From: Nitrospira sp.
GTDB taxonomy: Bacteria; Nitrospirota; Nitrospiria; Nitrospirales; Nitrospiraceae
Length of the DNA stretch: 54,481 nucleotides
Assembly: GCA_016788465.1 (NCBI GenBank)
Contig: JAEURV010000346.1
Span: forward strand, 1 to 54,481
Reading direction: 5' to 3'
A program made the position numbers and the translations under genes. Below, piece after piece: positions 44,204 through 53,731 of this stretch. Position 1 is the first letter of the stretch. Every line of letters begins with the position of its first letter. The notes beneath the pieces were generated by a model. It ran no database searches and had not been told where the DNA came from. It worked only from the letters and a program-made list of their open reading frames with translations.

Positions 44204-45913
44204 ATGGGAGAATACGCACTCCTCTATATTCTCTTTGCTCCGTTCGCAGGGGCGCTCGCGTTGATTTTTGTGTCCAATCGGCAACCGACGCTGGTGCGGG
44301 GAATTGCCGCGAGCGCAGCGTTTGTTTCGCTGGTCGCCTCGCTCTACATCTTCTATGGATACGATCCGGTCCAAGGCGGCTTTCAGTTTGTCCAAAAGTT
44401 TCCATGGTCGAAGGAATTGGGTATTGCGTTGTATCTGGGGGTCGACGGGATCGGAACCCCGTTGGTGCTGGCTTCGTCCATCCTCCTGTTCGCCGGGATC
44501 TTCGTATCCTGGCACATCAAGGATCGGGCGAAGGAATTCTATATCTGGTTGCTGATCTTGGCGGCTGCCACCATCGGCGTGTTCATGTCACTCGACTTAT
44601 TCTTCCTGTACTTCTTCTACGAGATGTCCGTCATTCCGATGTATTTGCTCTTGGGCATGTGGGGCAGTCATACCAAGAAGTATTTGGAAATGACCGACCC
44701 CGAAGGGTTGAAGCAGAGAGATTCGGTCGGGTTTATTTTCAATTTCGGATCGAACAGCAAAGAGTACGCTGCGATGAAGCTGGTCCTATTCCTGTCTGCC
44801 TTTGCTGTCGCGGCACTCATGGGGATCTTGCTCATCTATAAGTTTTCCGGTTTGAACACGTTCGATATCTTAGTACTTCGAGAGCAAGCCAATCTGATGA
44901 ATATCCCGGTGCTCGGGACGACGCTCGACAAGATTATCTGGATATTGGTGTTTTTTGGATTTGCATCGATTGCTCCCATCTGGCCGTTGCACTCCTGGTC
45001 ACCGGTTGGTCATGCGGCGGCTCCAGCTGCGACGAGTATGCTGCATGCCGGCGTGCTGATGAAACTGGGGCATTTTTCAATTATTCGGGTGGCCTTTGAA
45101 ATCCTGCCCGAGACCACCAGGGAACTGATGCCGATCGCGGCGGTGTTGTGCATGTTCAGCATTATTTACGGAGGCTTCGTCGCGTTTTATGCGAAAGATA
45201 CGAAGTATGTGATCGGGTATTCGAGCTCCAGCCACATGGGGTATGTGTTTCTCGGGATGGCTGCCTTGAATTACATCAGCCTGAGCGGAGCCGTCATCTA
45301 TATGTTTGCTCACGCGATGGCAACCGGCATGCTGTTCGCCATGGCGGGCTGGGTCTATGACCAAACGCATACTCGTGACATTCCGTCGCTCGGCGGGCTC
45401 TCCAACAAGATGCCGTTCATTTCCGGGTGCTTTATTGTGGGGTGTATGGCGTCGATCGGAATGCCTGGCACTGTCAATTTCGTCGCGGAAATCATGATCG
45501 TCGTCGGAAGTTGGAACAAGTACCCTCTTCAAGTAATCGTGGCCATGCTCGGTATCGTATTGACACTCGCGTATCTCTTTAAAATGATGCGCGGGTTGTT
45601 TTATGGCCCGATGAATCAAAAGTACAGCCATGCGCACGACGCCGTCGGCACGGTTGATCGATTGCCACTATTAATGATGATCACCATCAGCATCGGATTT
45701 GGTATTTTCCCCATGCACCTATACGAGGTTGTCCGATCCGGGGTGGACCCTTTGATTGCACGGATTACGCAAGTGGTTCCTGTTGCTGAAGGTGATGAAG
45801 GGTTAAGGAGAATGAAGGGTGAGGTCAAAATCGGGGAATACCCCGCTCTTCCAATGGTCTCAAGTAAGCCCATCACTCAGGTGTCTGAAGCTTCTCGAGG
45901 GGGGCAAGAATGA
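44204..45913 (+). CDS. nuoM: NADH-quinone oxidoreductase subunit M, second divergent copy
   Basis: A 569-residue NuoM paralogue, 51 residues longer than its neighbour. The helix-5 glutamate is kept in FFYEMSVIPMYLLLG, but the usual HTWLPDAHxxAPT segment reads HSWSPVGHAAAPAATS, and the following helix AGVLMKLGHFSIIR keeps its lysine. A longer cytoplasmic loop (about 150-190) contains SVGFIFNFGSNSKEYAAMK. It overlaps nuoN by 4 bases. Sequence divergence from the first copy is large, so this is an old paralogue and not a recent duplication. Confidence 0.92.
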   Translation: MGEYALLYILFAPFAGALALIFVSNRQPTLVRGIAASAAFVSLVASLYIFYGYDPVQGGFQFVQKFPWSKELGIALYLGVDGIGTPLVLASSILLFAGIFVSWHIKDRAKEFYIWLLILAAATIGVFMSLDLFFLYFFYEMSVIPMYLLLGMWGSHTKKYLEMTDPEGLKQRDSVGFIFNFGSNSKEYAAMKLVLFLSAFAVAALMGILLIYKFSGLNTFDILVLREQANLMNIPVLGTTLDKIIWILVFFGFASIAPIWPLHSWSPVGHAAAPAATSMLHAGVLMKLGHFSIIRVAFEILPETTRELMPIAAVLCMFSIIYGGFVAFYAKDTKYVIGYSSSSHMGYVFLGMAALNYISLSGAVIYMFAHAMATGMLFAMAGWVYDQTHTRDIPSLGGLSNKMPFISGCFIVGCMASIGMPGTVNFVAEIMIVVGSWNKYPLQVIVAMLGIVLTLAYLFKMMRGLFYGPMNQKYSHAHDAVGTVDRLPLLMMITISIGFGIFPMHLYEVVRSGVDPLIARITQVVPVAEGDEGLRRMKGEVKIGEYPALPMVSSKPITQVSEASRGGQE

Positions 45914-47406
45914 GCTTTACCCTGAACCTGTCCTTCTCCGATTTACTCCTGCTACTGCCGGAGATCTTCCTAACTTGCTGGCTCTGTGTGGTCATCATTG
46001 TAGACTTTGTCTCACCACGACTGCCTAAAGAACGACTGGCCTATCTAAGTGTCGGTGGGTTGCTGGCGACTCTCGGCTGTTTGGCGTGGTTTGACGTGAA
46101 TCAGGTTTCCGGGACGCTGTTCGGCAATATGTTTGTGCTCGACCGGATGGCAATCTTTTTCAAAATATTCATCCTGGGGTCTACGATTCTCGTGATTCTC
46201 GCGTCGATCGAGTATGTCGACCGGTTTACGCTGTTCCGTGGGGAATATTACGTACTGGTCGTCATGTCTGCGCTCGGTATGATGTTCATGGCGTCAGCCA
46301 ACGATCTGTTGTCGGTGTTCGTCAGTTTGGAGTTCTCAACGCTTGGGTTTTACATCTTGGTATCGTATCTGCGGGATGATTTGGCGTCGAATGAGGCCGG
46401 TCTTAAGTTCTTCATTCTTGGTGTGTTCGCCGCAGGGCTCTTCGCCTATGGAATCAGTTTGGTATACGGGGAAACCGGGAAACTCGTGTTCTCAGAAATG
46501 GCTTCCGCTCCGGTGACACCTGGGTTGATCATCGGGTTCTTACTGATCTTTGCCGCACTGGGATTCAAGATCGGTGCTGTTCCCTTCCACTCCTGGATTC
46601 CGGATACGTATCATGGTGCTCCGACACCGGTTACCGCGTTTTTGTCCATCGCTCCGAAGGGTGCAGCTCTGGCCATCATGCTCCGGATCTTTCTTGTGGC
46701 GCTGGGGACCTTCAAACCGACGTGGATCTACCTGCTCGTCGCTGTGTCCATTGTATCCATGACCTACGGCAATATCGTGGCCATTGCTCAGCGGAATATC
46801 AAACGACTGCTGGCCTATTCCGGTATTGCACAAATTGGGAATGTGCTTATCGGTCTCGCGGCCGGTACCAAGATGGGAAATGATGCGATCCTCTTTTATC
46901 TGTTGGCGTATCTCTTCGCAAACATCGGGGCCTTTGCTGTGGTCATTGCCGTGAGTCAGGCTATCGGAAGGGATGAGATCGAAGACTACCGGGGATTAGG
47001 GCGCCGTTCGCCCTTCCTTGCTTTTTCAATGTTGCTGTTTCTCCTGTCTCTTGCAGGAGTTCCCCCACTTGCCGGATTTATCGGGAAACTCTATATCTTT
47101 GTTGCGGCAATAAAAGAAGGGCTCTATACGTTGATCACTGTCGGGCTGATCAATATCGTCATTTCGATGTACTACTATCTTATCGTCGTCAAGCAGATGT
47201 ACATCAATGAGCCTATTGATCCGTCTCCCATTTCTATCTCAGGGCCCATGAAGGCGGTGATTTATGTCGGGCTCACTGGAACCTTGGTGATTGGAATCTA
47301 TCCCCAACCGTTTACGGATTGGGTGGTGGCTGCGACACTTATGTTTGCGAATTTCATGACTCCTGCTGCGACCGCTATCCCTCCGAGCCTTTTGGTCGGC
47401 GGTTAG
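45910..47406 (+). CDS. nuoN: NADH-quinone oxidoreductase subunit N
   Basis: A 498-residue antiporter-like proton pump next to NuoK. LLSVFVSLEFSTLGFYILV has the conserved glutamate, and PFHSWIPDTYHGAPTPVTAF and AIAQRNIKRLLAYSGIAQIG are family signatures. It closes the operon. The 119 bases before the next kinase show no clear terminator; TACAAT at 47441-47446 might be a promoter element for that kinase. Confidence 0.95.
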   Translation: MSFTLNLSFSDLLLLLPEIFLTCWLCVVIIVDFVSPRLPKERLAYLSVGGLLATLGCLAWFDVNQVSGTLFGNMFVLDRMAIFFKIFILGSTILVILASIEYVDRFTLFRGEYYVLVVMSALGMMFMASANDLLSVFVSLEFSTLGFYILVSYLRDDLASNEAGLKFFILGVFAAGLFAYGISLVYGETGKLVFSEMASAPVTPGLIIGFLLIFAALGFKIGAVPFHSWIPDTYHGAPTPVTAFLSIAPKGAALAIMLRIFLVALGTFKPTWIYLLVAVSIVSMTYGNIVAIAQRNIKRLLAYSGIAQIGNVLIGLAAGTKMGNDAILFYLLAYLFANIGAFAVVIAVSQAIGRDEIEDYRGLGRRSPFLAFSMLLFLLSLAGVPPLAGFIGKLYIFVAAIKEGLYTLITVGLINIVISMYYYLIVVKQMYINEPIDPSPISISGPMKAVIYVGLTGTLVIGIYPQPFTDWVVAATLMFANFMTPAATAIPPSLLVGG

Positions 47407-47525
47407 TTTTCTGCTTCGCCATCTGGGCAGTTCTGCTACAATTCAGTTTGAAAACCGAATATTCTGGGATCGACGTCTGGTAACCACAGCGTGATCGGTG
47501 TGTCTGGTGCAGGTCGTCAAGATCT

Positions 47526-49016
47526 ATGGAATCAGCCACTAACCATCAGGCCCAAGTCCCCCGTCTGCACGACGAAGTGGGTAAGCATCCAAGGGAACCG
47601 ACATCGCCTATTGCTGCTTCCTCCAAACCTTTCATCAGGTGGTTTCAACTTCTGACAATTGAGCAGCGGGTACTGGCCGGCTTCAGTCTCGTGTTTGTCG
47701 GAATTCTCATCATCAGTGCGATATCGTATTACAATATCAACGGTCTCCTCAGGAACAGCGGACTCGATGGTCGGAGTCATGAGTTGATCCAACTGCTCAG
47801 CACCATCGATGCTGCGATGGGTGAGGCTGAAAATACGCACCGACGATATCTCGTGACGGGTGAGCAGGCCTATCTCGATGCCCATAAACGGGTGATCGCG
47901 CAAAAATCCGCATTCACGACCTATCTCAATGAGCTGACCAGGGATTCTCCTGAACAACAGCGCCGTGCCAGCGACGTCAGCCGATTGATGGAACGTCAGG
48001 TGAGTCTCGAATCGAAGGCGATCGCTCAAGTTCATGAACGCGGCATCCAATCCGCCCGGAGAATGGCATTAGAAGGAGCAGGGCGACGCGAACTGGACGG
48101 GATTCATCAGATGGTTGCTGAGATGGATGTGTACGAGCGCCAAGCGGTGAATCAACGGGTCATGGCATCCGCTGCAAGTACACGCCATACGATCATGTTG
48201 TTAGCCATTGGGGCAGGATTACAGCTCGTGTTGTTGGCGTCCGTCTACTATCTGATTCGTCATGATATTACCGAGCGTCGCCGTGTCGCGGGTGAGTTAC
48301 AGCGTCGGGGAGAGCTGCTCGAGGCTGCCAACAAGGAACTTGAAGCATTCAGTTATTCAGTGTCTCATGATCTTCGCGCGCCGTTGCGACACATTGACGG
48401 CTATGCCGCTCTGTTGCGGAAGGCGGTGGATCAGTCGTTGAACGAGAAAGCTGCGCGCTATTTACAAACGATTTCAGACGCGGCGAAGCAGATGGGACAG
48501 CTCATCGATGATCTGCTGGTGTTCTCTCGCATGGGTCGTCAAGAAATGCTGCGGACGACTGTGAACATGGATCAGCTTATCAAGAGTATTCTGTTTGATC
48601 TTCGCCTTGACTTGCAGGGGCGTCAGGTGTCGTGGACGATTGCCTCACTGCCAGAGGTGAAGGGCGATCCATCAATGCTCAGGCAGGTTTTTATGAATTT
48701 GCTCACCAATGCGCTGAAGTTTACGAGTACCAGGGCAACGGCTTCCATTGAGGTTGGAGTGGACTCGCCAAACTCTGACGAGATTGTCTTGTACGTACGG
48801 GACAACGGTGTGGGGTTTGACATGCAGTATGCTCCGAAACTGTTCGGAGTCTTTCAGAGACTGCACCGGGCTGACGAGTTTGAAGGAACTGGGATTGGAC
48901 TTGCCAATGTTCGTCGAATCGTTCATCGTCATGGAGGTCGGACATGGGCCGAGGGTGTGCTGGATAAGGGAGCAACCTTCTACGTTGCATTGCCCAGGGG
49001 GGAGTCTAAACTATGA
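47526..49016 (+). CDS. Membrane sensor histidine kinase with CHASE3 domain
   Basis: A 496-residue kinase. Two transmembrane helices (47-68 and 222-245) flank a periplasmic helical CHASE3 domain (about 80-215, with NTHRRYLVTGEQAYLD). The cytoplasmic part has HisKA with His281 in SYSVSHDLRAPLRHIDGY and an ATPase domain with NLLTNALKF (Asn395), DNGVGF (426-431) and GTGIGLA (454-460), resembling phytochrome-type kinases. It overlaps the next regulator by 4 bases, a kinase-receiver pair. The signal is unknown; the location directly after nuoN suggests, but does not prove, a link to energy status. Confidence 0.92.
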   Translation: MESATNHQAQVPRLHDEVGKHPREPTSPIAASSKPFIRWFQLLTIEQRVLAGFSLVFVGILIISAISYYNINGLLRNSGLDGRSHELIQLLSTIDAAMGEAENTHRRYLVTGEQAYLDAHKRVIAQKSAFTTYLNELTRDSPEQQRRASDVSRLMERQVSLESKAIAQVHERGIQSARRMALEGAGRRELDGIHQMVAEMDVYERQAVNQRVMASAASTRHTIMLLAIGAGLQLVLLASVYYLIRHDITERRRVAGELQRRGELLEAANKELEAFSYSVSHDLRAPLRHIDGYAALLRKAVDQSLNEKAARYLQTISDAAKQMGQLIDDLLVFSRMGRQEMLRTTVNMDQLIKSILFDLRLDLQGRQVSWTIASLPEVKGDPSMLRQVFMNLLTNALKFTSTRATASIEVGVDSPNSDEIVLYVRDNGVGFDMQYAPKLFGVFQRLHRADEFEGTGIGLANVRRIVHRHGGRTWAEGVLDKGATFYVALPRGESKL

Positions 49017-49468
49017 CGTTAGCTAAACCAATTGTGCTAGCTGAAGACAATCCACGCGATGCGGAACTTGCGCTGGCTGCGATGGAGGAAGAGCACATCT
49101 CCGATAAAGTTGTCCTGTGTCACGATGGTGCCGAAGTGTTGGACTATTTGTATTGTCGAGGACAATTCAAGACTCGGTTAAAAGGCAATCCCGCAGTGGT
49201 GTTCCTTGACCTCAAGATGCCGAAGGTCAACGGACTGGAGGTCCTGCGTACAATCAAGGCCGACGACAAGTTACGTGCTATTCCTGTCGTGATGTTGACG
49301 TCATCTCGGGAGGAACGTGACCTAACCGAGAGTTACACGCTCGGTGCCAATGCCTATGTCGTGAAGCCTGTGGAGTTTCAACAGTTCTTGTCGGCAGTCA
49401 AGGAGTTGGGGGTATTTTGGGGTGTGATTAACGAACCGCCTCCGGAAGGAGGTCGGTCTCATCAGTGA
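49013..49468 (+). CDS. Single-domain response regulator (Rcp1-like)
   Basis: A 151-residue receiver of the type that partners phytochrome-like kinases. Asp12, phosphoacceptor Asp66 in VVFLDLKMPKVNG, Thr96 in VVMLTSS and Lys118 in YVVKPVEF are present. It has the extended loop YLYCRGQFKTRLKGNP typical of this subfamily and no output domain. It overlaps the CHASE3 kinase by 4 bases (ATGA), so it is the likely phosphate acceptor of that kinase. Confidence 0.93.
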   Translation: MTLAKPIVLAEDNPRDAELALAAMEEEHISDKVVLCHDGAEVLDYLYCRGQFKTRLKGNPAVVFLDLKMPKVNGLEVLRTIKADDKLRAIPVVMLTSSREERDLTESYTLGANAYVVKPVEFQQFLSAVKELGVFWGVINEPPPEGGRSHQ

Positions 49469-49475
49469 TCCATCC

Positions 49476-51107
49476 ATGACGACGCCGCTGCGGATCCTTC
49501 ATCTTGAAACCAGCAGTGACGATAGCGACTATCTTGTCACAATATTGAAGAATAGCGGGATTTCTTGTGTCATTCACCGTGTGGAGACGCAACAGGCATT
49601 TGTTGCAGGTCTCAGTGAGGATCTGACGGATCTTATCGTGTCCGAGTTTCACGCCCCTGGATGTGATGGGAATACGGCTTTTGCCTTAGCTCAAGAGAGC
49701 GCGTCTCACATCCCGTTCATCTTTGTTTCCGAATCCCTCGATGAATCACAGGTCACGGAACTGTTGGAACGGGGAGCGACGGATTTCATTTCAAAAGGCG
49801 CATTGGGACGCGTGATTCCCGCCGTGCAGCGGATCCTAAAAGAGCAACACGAGCGGGACGCACGAAGAAAAGCGGAAGAAGCTCTCCTCCAGTATCAATT
49901 ACAATTGCGCCATATTCAGAAGTTGGAAGCCGTCGGTCGTCTGGCTGGAGGATTGGCCCACGACTTTAACAATCTGCTGACAGTGATCCTGGGGCATAGT
50001 CAGGTGCTGCTTACCGAGATCGACGAGGCTCATCCACTGAGACCCCAAATTCAGGAAATGCATAAGGCCGGCGAGCGTGCAAGGGTGCTCATTCGTCAAC
50101 TACTGATGTTCAGTCGAAAACGACCGTCTGAGGCAAAGATCATCAGCTTCAACTCCCTCCTTGATGATTTTGAGTCCATGCTTCATCGAGTCATTGGGGA
50201 GGATATCCAATTGACCGTGCGATTATGCCAGGACGATCTCCGGATCAAAGCGGATCCTGCATTGGTTGAGCAGGTCGTCATGAATCTTGTCGTGAACGCG
50301 AGGGATGCCATGCCCAAGGGAGGCCGATTGACGCTTGATTTGCAATCGGCGCATCTTGATCGGGCTCCAGTGTATTGTGATAGGGACCTGTCGCCAGGAG
50401 AGTATGTGAAGCTGACCGTATCCGATACGGGTTGTGGGATGTCTCCCGAAGTGCAAGCGCAGATGTTCAAGCCATTCTTTACGACAAAGGATGAGGAGAA
50501 GGGAACAGGACTGGGACTCTCAACCGTTTTTGACGTGGTGACTCAGCATAGCGGTGGGTTGGACGTGACCACGATGATGGGTGAAGGGACTTGCATTGAT
50601 GTGTATTTCCCGCGTGTCATGACAGAGATCGACAGCTCAGCCGACGCGTCTTCGGGCACCCCGCCGCTGAGGGGACATGAAACGATTCTCTTGGTCGAAG
50701 ACGACGAATCCGTGCGATTACTGATTCGGGATGAGCTATGCAAACTGGGATATCGAGTCGTAGAGGCGAGAAATGGTATCGAAGCGTGTCTTGTCGCCAC
50801 GCCGTACATCGGGAAGCTGCAACTACTGTTGACCGATATTGTGATGCCAGGCATGAGCGGGACGGAACTGGCTCGACATCTTCGTGTCATCAAACCGGAA
50901 TTGAGCATTCTGTTTATTTCCGGATATGAGGACGATGTCGGAATTGGGGTCGGCGATACGGCGATGGCCTATCTACAGAAACCGTTCACAACGGAAGCGT
51001 TGGTCGGGACGGTTCGGCACCTTCTCGACCAGCCAGCGAGAGGGCGGATTCCCCAAGGTGCGGCGCAGGGCGATCTGGAGCAACCCCAGACGTTCACTCC
51101 ATCATGA
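49476..51107 (+). CDS. Hybrid sensor histidine kinase with a substituted N-terminal receiver
   Basis: A 543-residue soluble protein. An N-terminal receiver-like domain (5-122) has Glu57 in LIVSEFHAPGCDG where the phosphoacceptor Asp is expected. HisKA of the HDFNN type follows with His162 in GGLAHDFNNLLTVILG, then an ATPase domain with Asn274 in NLVVNARDA, DTGCGM (317-322) and GTGLGLS (343-349), and a standard C-terminal receiver with Asp454 in LLTDIVMPGMSG and a Lys in LQKPF. It starts 7 bases after the Rcp1-like regulator and belongs to the same operon. It may read the state of its neighbours, then relay phosphate internally. Confidence 0.92.
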   Translation: MTTPLRILHLETSSDDSDYLVTILKNSGISCVIHRVETQQAFVAGLSEDLTDLIVSEFHAPGCDGNTAFALAQESASHIPFIFVSESLDESQVTELLERGATDFISKGALGRVIPAVQRILKEQHERDARRKAEEALLQYQLQLRHIQKLEAVGRLAGGLAHDFNNLLTVILGHSQVLLTEIDEAHPLRPQIQEMHKAGERARVLIRQLLMFSRKRPSEAKIISFNSLLDDFESMLHRVIGEDIQLTVRLCQDDLRIKADPALVEQVVMNLVVNARDAMPKGGRLTLDLQSAHLDRAPVYCDRDLSPGEYVKLTVSDTGCGMSPEVQAQMFKPFFTTKDEEKGTGLGLSTVFDVVTQHSGGLDVTTMMGEGTCIDVYFPRVMTEIDSSADASSGTPPLRGHETILLVEDDESVRLLIRDELCKLGYRVVEARNGIEACLVATPYIGKLQLLLTDIVMPGMSGTELARHLRVIKPELSILFISGYEDDVGIGVGDTAMAYLQKPFTTEALVGTVRHLLDQPARGRIPQGAAQGDLEQPQTFTPS

Positions 51108-51158
51108 TACGTAGATGGCACAAAGGATTCTGGTCATGTTTGCTGATGTGGTGGGCTC

Positions 51159-52010
51159 ATGAGCAGCAGCAGTCAGTGGCGATATAGGATTGTGCAATGG
51201 GTCGGATTCGTGGTTTCGGCTGTGATACTGCTGCCTGGGTTGTGTCGTAGCGAGCATATTTCCTGGGAACGTCTTTCCGAGGGTCTCATGGTTTCCGTCT
51301 GGAAACCTATCCAGTCCTGCCCCACATTGCCGACCATGCTGGTAGTGGACTTGGACCCGGAGCGCACAAGGTTCGCTGTTCACCATTATGCTCAGGAAGG
51401 ATTGGCGCAGCCCCCGAAAATCTGGGAGTGGCAGCAGCGAACAGGCCATCAGCTCGTGTTCAATGCAGGCTTATTTCGTGACAACTTCACGTACCTTGGT
51501 CTGCTCTATCAAGGTGGTCGTTCGGTCGGAGGTCGACGTCACAAAGTATGGCAAGGGTTGTTCGTGGCAGAACCGGCTGTTCCTGGTTTGAAGAAAGCGC
51601 GGGTGTTCGATTTGGCCTCAGACCATTTTGATGAAGATCGGCCCGTTTATGCAGAAGCGGCACAGGCCCTGATGTTGCTCGATCAATCTGGTAAAATCCG
51701 TGTCCGTGACTCAGGAAGGTATGCCTACCAAACGATCCTTGCTGAGACCGAGAAGGGACATATCCAGATCTTTAAGAGTTTGGGTGTGGTGCCGCTCTAC
51801 GACATAGGCCGCTGTTTCAAGGAGACGCTCCCCACTGTGCGTCGCGCCATGGCGATGGATGGAGGATCATCATCTGATCTCCGCATTGTCGAGTCTCTGT
51901 GGGAGAAGGATCTGCATAGTCAGGAAGGAGATTCATGGAAGAGTCTATTCAGCGGCAGCACCAATTTTCATATCCCGCTGCCTACCGTGATTGGGGTGAG
52001 TCCCAGATGA
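51159..52010 (+). CDS. Phosphodiester glycosidase family protein (NAGPA/DUF2233-like)
   Basis: A 283-residue exported protein with an N-terminal hydrophobic signal or anchor (12-29). The conserved core motifs of the family are present: VFNAGLF and the later MAMDGGSSSDL segment. Family members cleave sugar phosphodiesters, and in bacteria have been linked to the cell envelope; the substrate here is unknown. Its stop overlaps the start of a small lipoprotein gene by 3 bases, so the two are probably made together. Confidence 0.8.
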   Translation: MSSSSQWRYRIVQWVGFVVSAVILLPGLCRSEHISWERLSEGLMVSVWKPIQSCPTLPTMLVVDLDPERTRFAVHHYAQEGLAQPPKIWEWQQRTGHQLVFNAGLFRDNFTYLGLLYQGGRSVGGRRHKVWQGLFVAEPAVPGLKKARVFDLASDHFDEDRPVYAEAAQALMLLDQSGKIRVRDSGRYAYQTILAETEKGHIQIFKSLGVVPLYDIGRCFKETLPTVRRAMAMDGGSSSDLRIVESLWEKDLHSQEGDSWKSLFSGSTNFHIPLPTVIGVSPR

Positions 52011-52324
52011 TCAACTCCTGGTTGTTTGCCGTTGCCGCAACGGTTGCGCTTCTACTAGGGGGGTGTGCCGATGGGGCGAAGATTGTGCAGGAACATGATA
52101 TGGGCGGGGTCGTCATCTATCCGTTCAAGGAAGGGCAAGGACCGATGCTCTCAGCATTTCGAAAAGAGGGACTGGACCTCATGAACGAGAAGTGTCAAGG
52201 CAGGTCGTATTCCATCGTGCGAGAAGGTGAAGCAAAGGGGCGAACTCGGGTGGTGAGCCCACTTGATGGAGCCCAAGAATTGGTTGAAGAGCGTCGCTGG
52301 GGGATTCAGTTTGAGTGTAAGTAA
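52007..52324 (+). CDS. Small lipoprotein
   Basis: A 105-residue protein with a lipoprotein signal peptide: hydrophobic segment 4-17 and lipobox LLGGC, giving Cys20 as the lipidation site. The mature part is short and charged, with no recognisable domain. ATG 52007 is chosen over an in-frame ATG at 51935, because the latter would place 24 residues, read from the end of the glycosidase gene, before the signal. It overlaps the glycosidase stop in the form ATGA. Confidence 0.75.
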   Translation: MINSWLFAVAATVALLLGGCADGAKIVQEHDMGGVVIYPFKEGQGPMLSAFRKEGLDLMNEKCQGRSYSIVREGEAKGRTRVVSPLDGAQELVEERRWGIQFECK

Positions 52325-52353
52325 ACGAGCAAGAAGCCCATATGAGTGAGACA

Positions 52354-52932
52354 CTAAGAGTGCTGGTCCGTCATGCCCATGAGATCGTGAATGGTTAAGA
52401 GACTCGTCAGGTGAACCTTGTCCTTTTCCACACGCGCTTTGCCATCCTGTTCTTGTCGATCGACAATCACTAACGCATGATCCACCTGAAGTCCGGCCTC
52501 TCGTGCGACGCCGACTGCTTTGAGTAGTGAGCCGCCACTGGTAAGGACATCGTCCACGATCAATGCTCGATCGCCGACGCGAATGCTGCCCTCAATCAAT
52601 TTTCCTAAGCCATGGTCTTTGGCTTGTTTCCGAACGACGAACGTACGCCACAGACGGGGCGGGGAGGTGGCACAGGCGAAATCAGAAACGGTTAGGGCGA
52701 TGGGAATGGCTCCGAGCTCAAGACCGCCTAAGCAGTCAAACTCGACGTTGACGAGTGCATCATAAGCCAGCTGGGCAACTAATCGGCGAGCCTCAGGGTG
52801 TGCCATGAGCCTCCGACAGTCGACGTAAAATGGACTGACCTCGCCCGATGCGAGTTTGAAGCCCTTGTCGCGGTCCCACTTAAAGGATCCGGTGTCGTGG
52901 AATGACTGAACGAGTCGTTGCCGAAGAGTCAT
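52354..52932 (-). CDS. pyrE: Orotate phosphoribosyltransferase
   Basis: PyrE joins orotate to PRPP to make orotidine monophosphate in pyrimidine synthesis. The 192-residue protein has the PRPP-binding loop VDDVLTSGGS (126-135) and the catalytic RKQAKDHG loop (101-108). Length is slightly short but normal for the family. GGGAGA lies upstream of the ATG. It is convergent with the lipoprotein gene, separated by about 29 bases. Confidence 0.93.
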   Translation of the reverse strand: MTLRQRLVQSFHDTGSFKWDRDKGFKLASGEVSPFYVDCRRLMAHPEARRLVAQLAYDALVNVEFDCLGGLELGAIPIALTVSDFACATSPPRLWRTFVVRKQAKDHGLGKLIEGSIRVGDRALIVDDVLTSGGSLLKAVGVAREAGLQVDHALVIVDRQEQDGKARVEKDKVHLTSLLTIHDLMGMTDQHS

Positions 52933-53095
52933 GAAAAGGTCTCCCTATTGAGAGATATGAGCGGCGTCTGCATTGTACACGGCATGGCTAACCGCAGGTA
53001 GTTCTTTTTATACCGTCCCTGAGAAGGAGGAGGGCTGATATAGCTGCACGGTCAGGTTTTGGTGATGATTGGCACACTTTTTCTGTCAGCCGGGA

Positions 53096-53704
53096 TTAAG
53101 AGGTCGGTGACGGGAGTGGACCGCGAACGCACCAGACCGGATAGGTATAGATCCGCAGAAAGCTAAGCACGTTTCCGAGGAAGGCATCAACGTACTTGGC
53201 ATAAGAGGGCTGGTTCGCCTCGGGAACGACTGTCCAGTAGGATGTTGGCTGAATGTTCAGGAACGGGTGCCCTGGCGGGATATTGGGGATAGGAGAGTCC
53301 ACAGCGGGTCCCACCAAGCTACGCATTTCTGATGGTGCTGGTAGCCGCCAGCCTCTTTGGCCACCAATTGCTCTTTTGGTACAGGTTACACGGGCTTCGT
53401 TCCAGGTGACCGTCGTGGTTTGTGGCGCGATTTCCCAGATCAGCCCGGTGTCTTTGTCCAATACTGCTTCATCGTGGAAGTCTGACAAGATCAGGAAGCG
53501 TTCTGCTGCTGGGTGTGCGTCCTGCCAGTTCTTAATAATATCGGCGATGAGCGCATCCTTCTGGACCGTTGGGCCTGTGAGCAATTGGGAGCCTACAAGA
53601 ACAAGCCCGACGACGAGGATCATCAGGAAGACTCTTACCGCAGACTTTGGGAGCCTCGTGTTCGTCTGGGGGTGTAGAGGATGTTCGGTCGCCATGAGGC
53701 ACAT
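53096..53704 (-). CDS. DUF1566-type (Lcl C-terminal) domain protein with membrane anchor
   Basis: A protein of about 202 residues with one N-terminal transmembrane helix (VFLMILVVGLVLVGSQLL) and an extracytoplasmic DUF1566-like domain: GLIWEIAPQ, TWNEARVTC, GWRLPAPSEMRSLV and a final YPVWCVRG. Two cysteines could form a disulfide. The start is uncertain: ATG 53704 and ATG 53695 are both possible and no ribosome site favours one. It points away from amoC. Function unknown. Confidence 0.7.
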   Translation of the reverse strand: MCLMATEHPLHPQTNTRLPKSAVRVFLMILVVGLVLVGSQLLTGPTVQKDALIADIIKNWQDAHPAAERFLILSDFHDEAVLDKDTGLIWEIAPQTTTVTWNEARVTCTKRAIGGQRGWRLPAPSEMRSLVGPAVDSPIPNIPPGHPFLNIQPTSYWTVVPEANQPSYAKYVDAFLGNVLSFLRIYTYPVWCVRGPLPSPTS

Positions 53705-53731
53705 GTTACGGTATGGCGTGTGGCGGATCAA

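Noticed and set aside
53069..53085. Sigma54-like TTGGCAC motif downstream of the DUF1566 gene
   Set aside because: The -12 half reads TTCT instead of TTGC and it points toward no nearby plus-strand gene.
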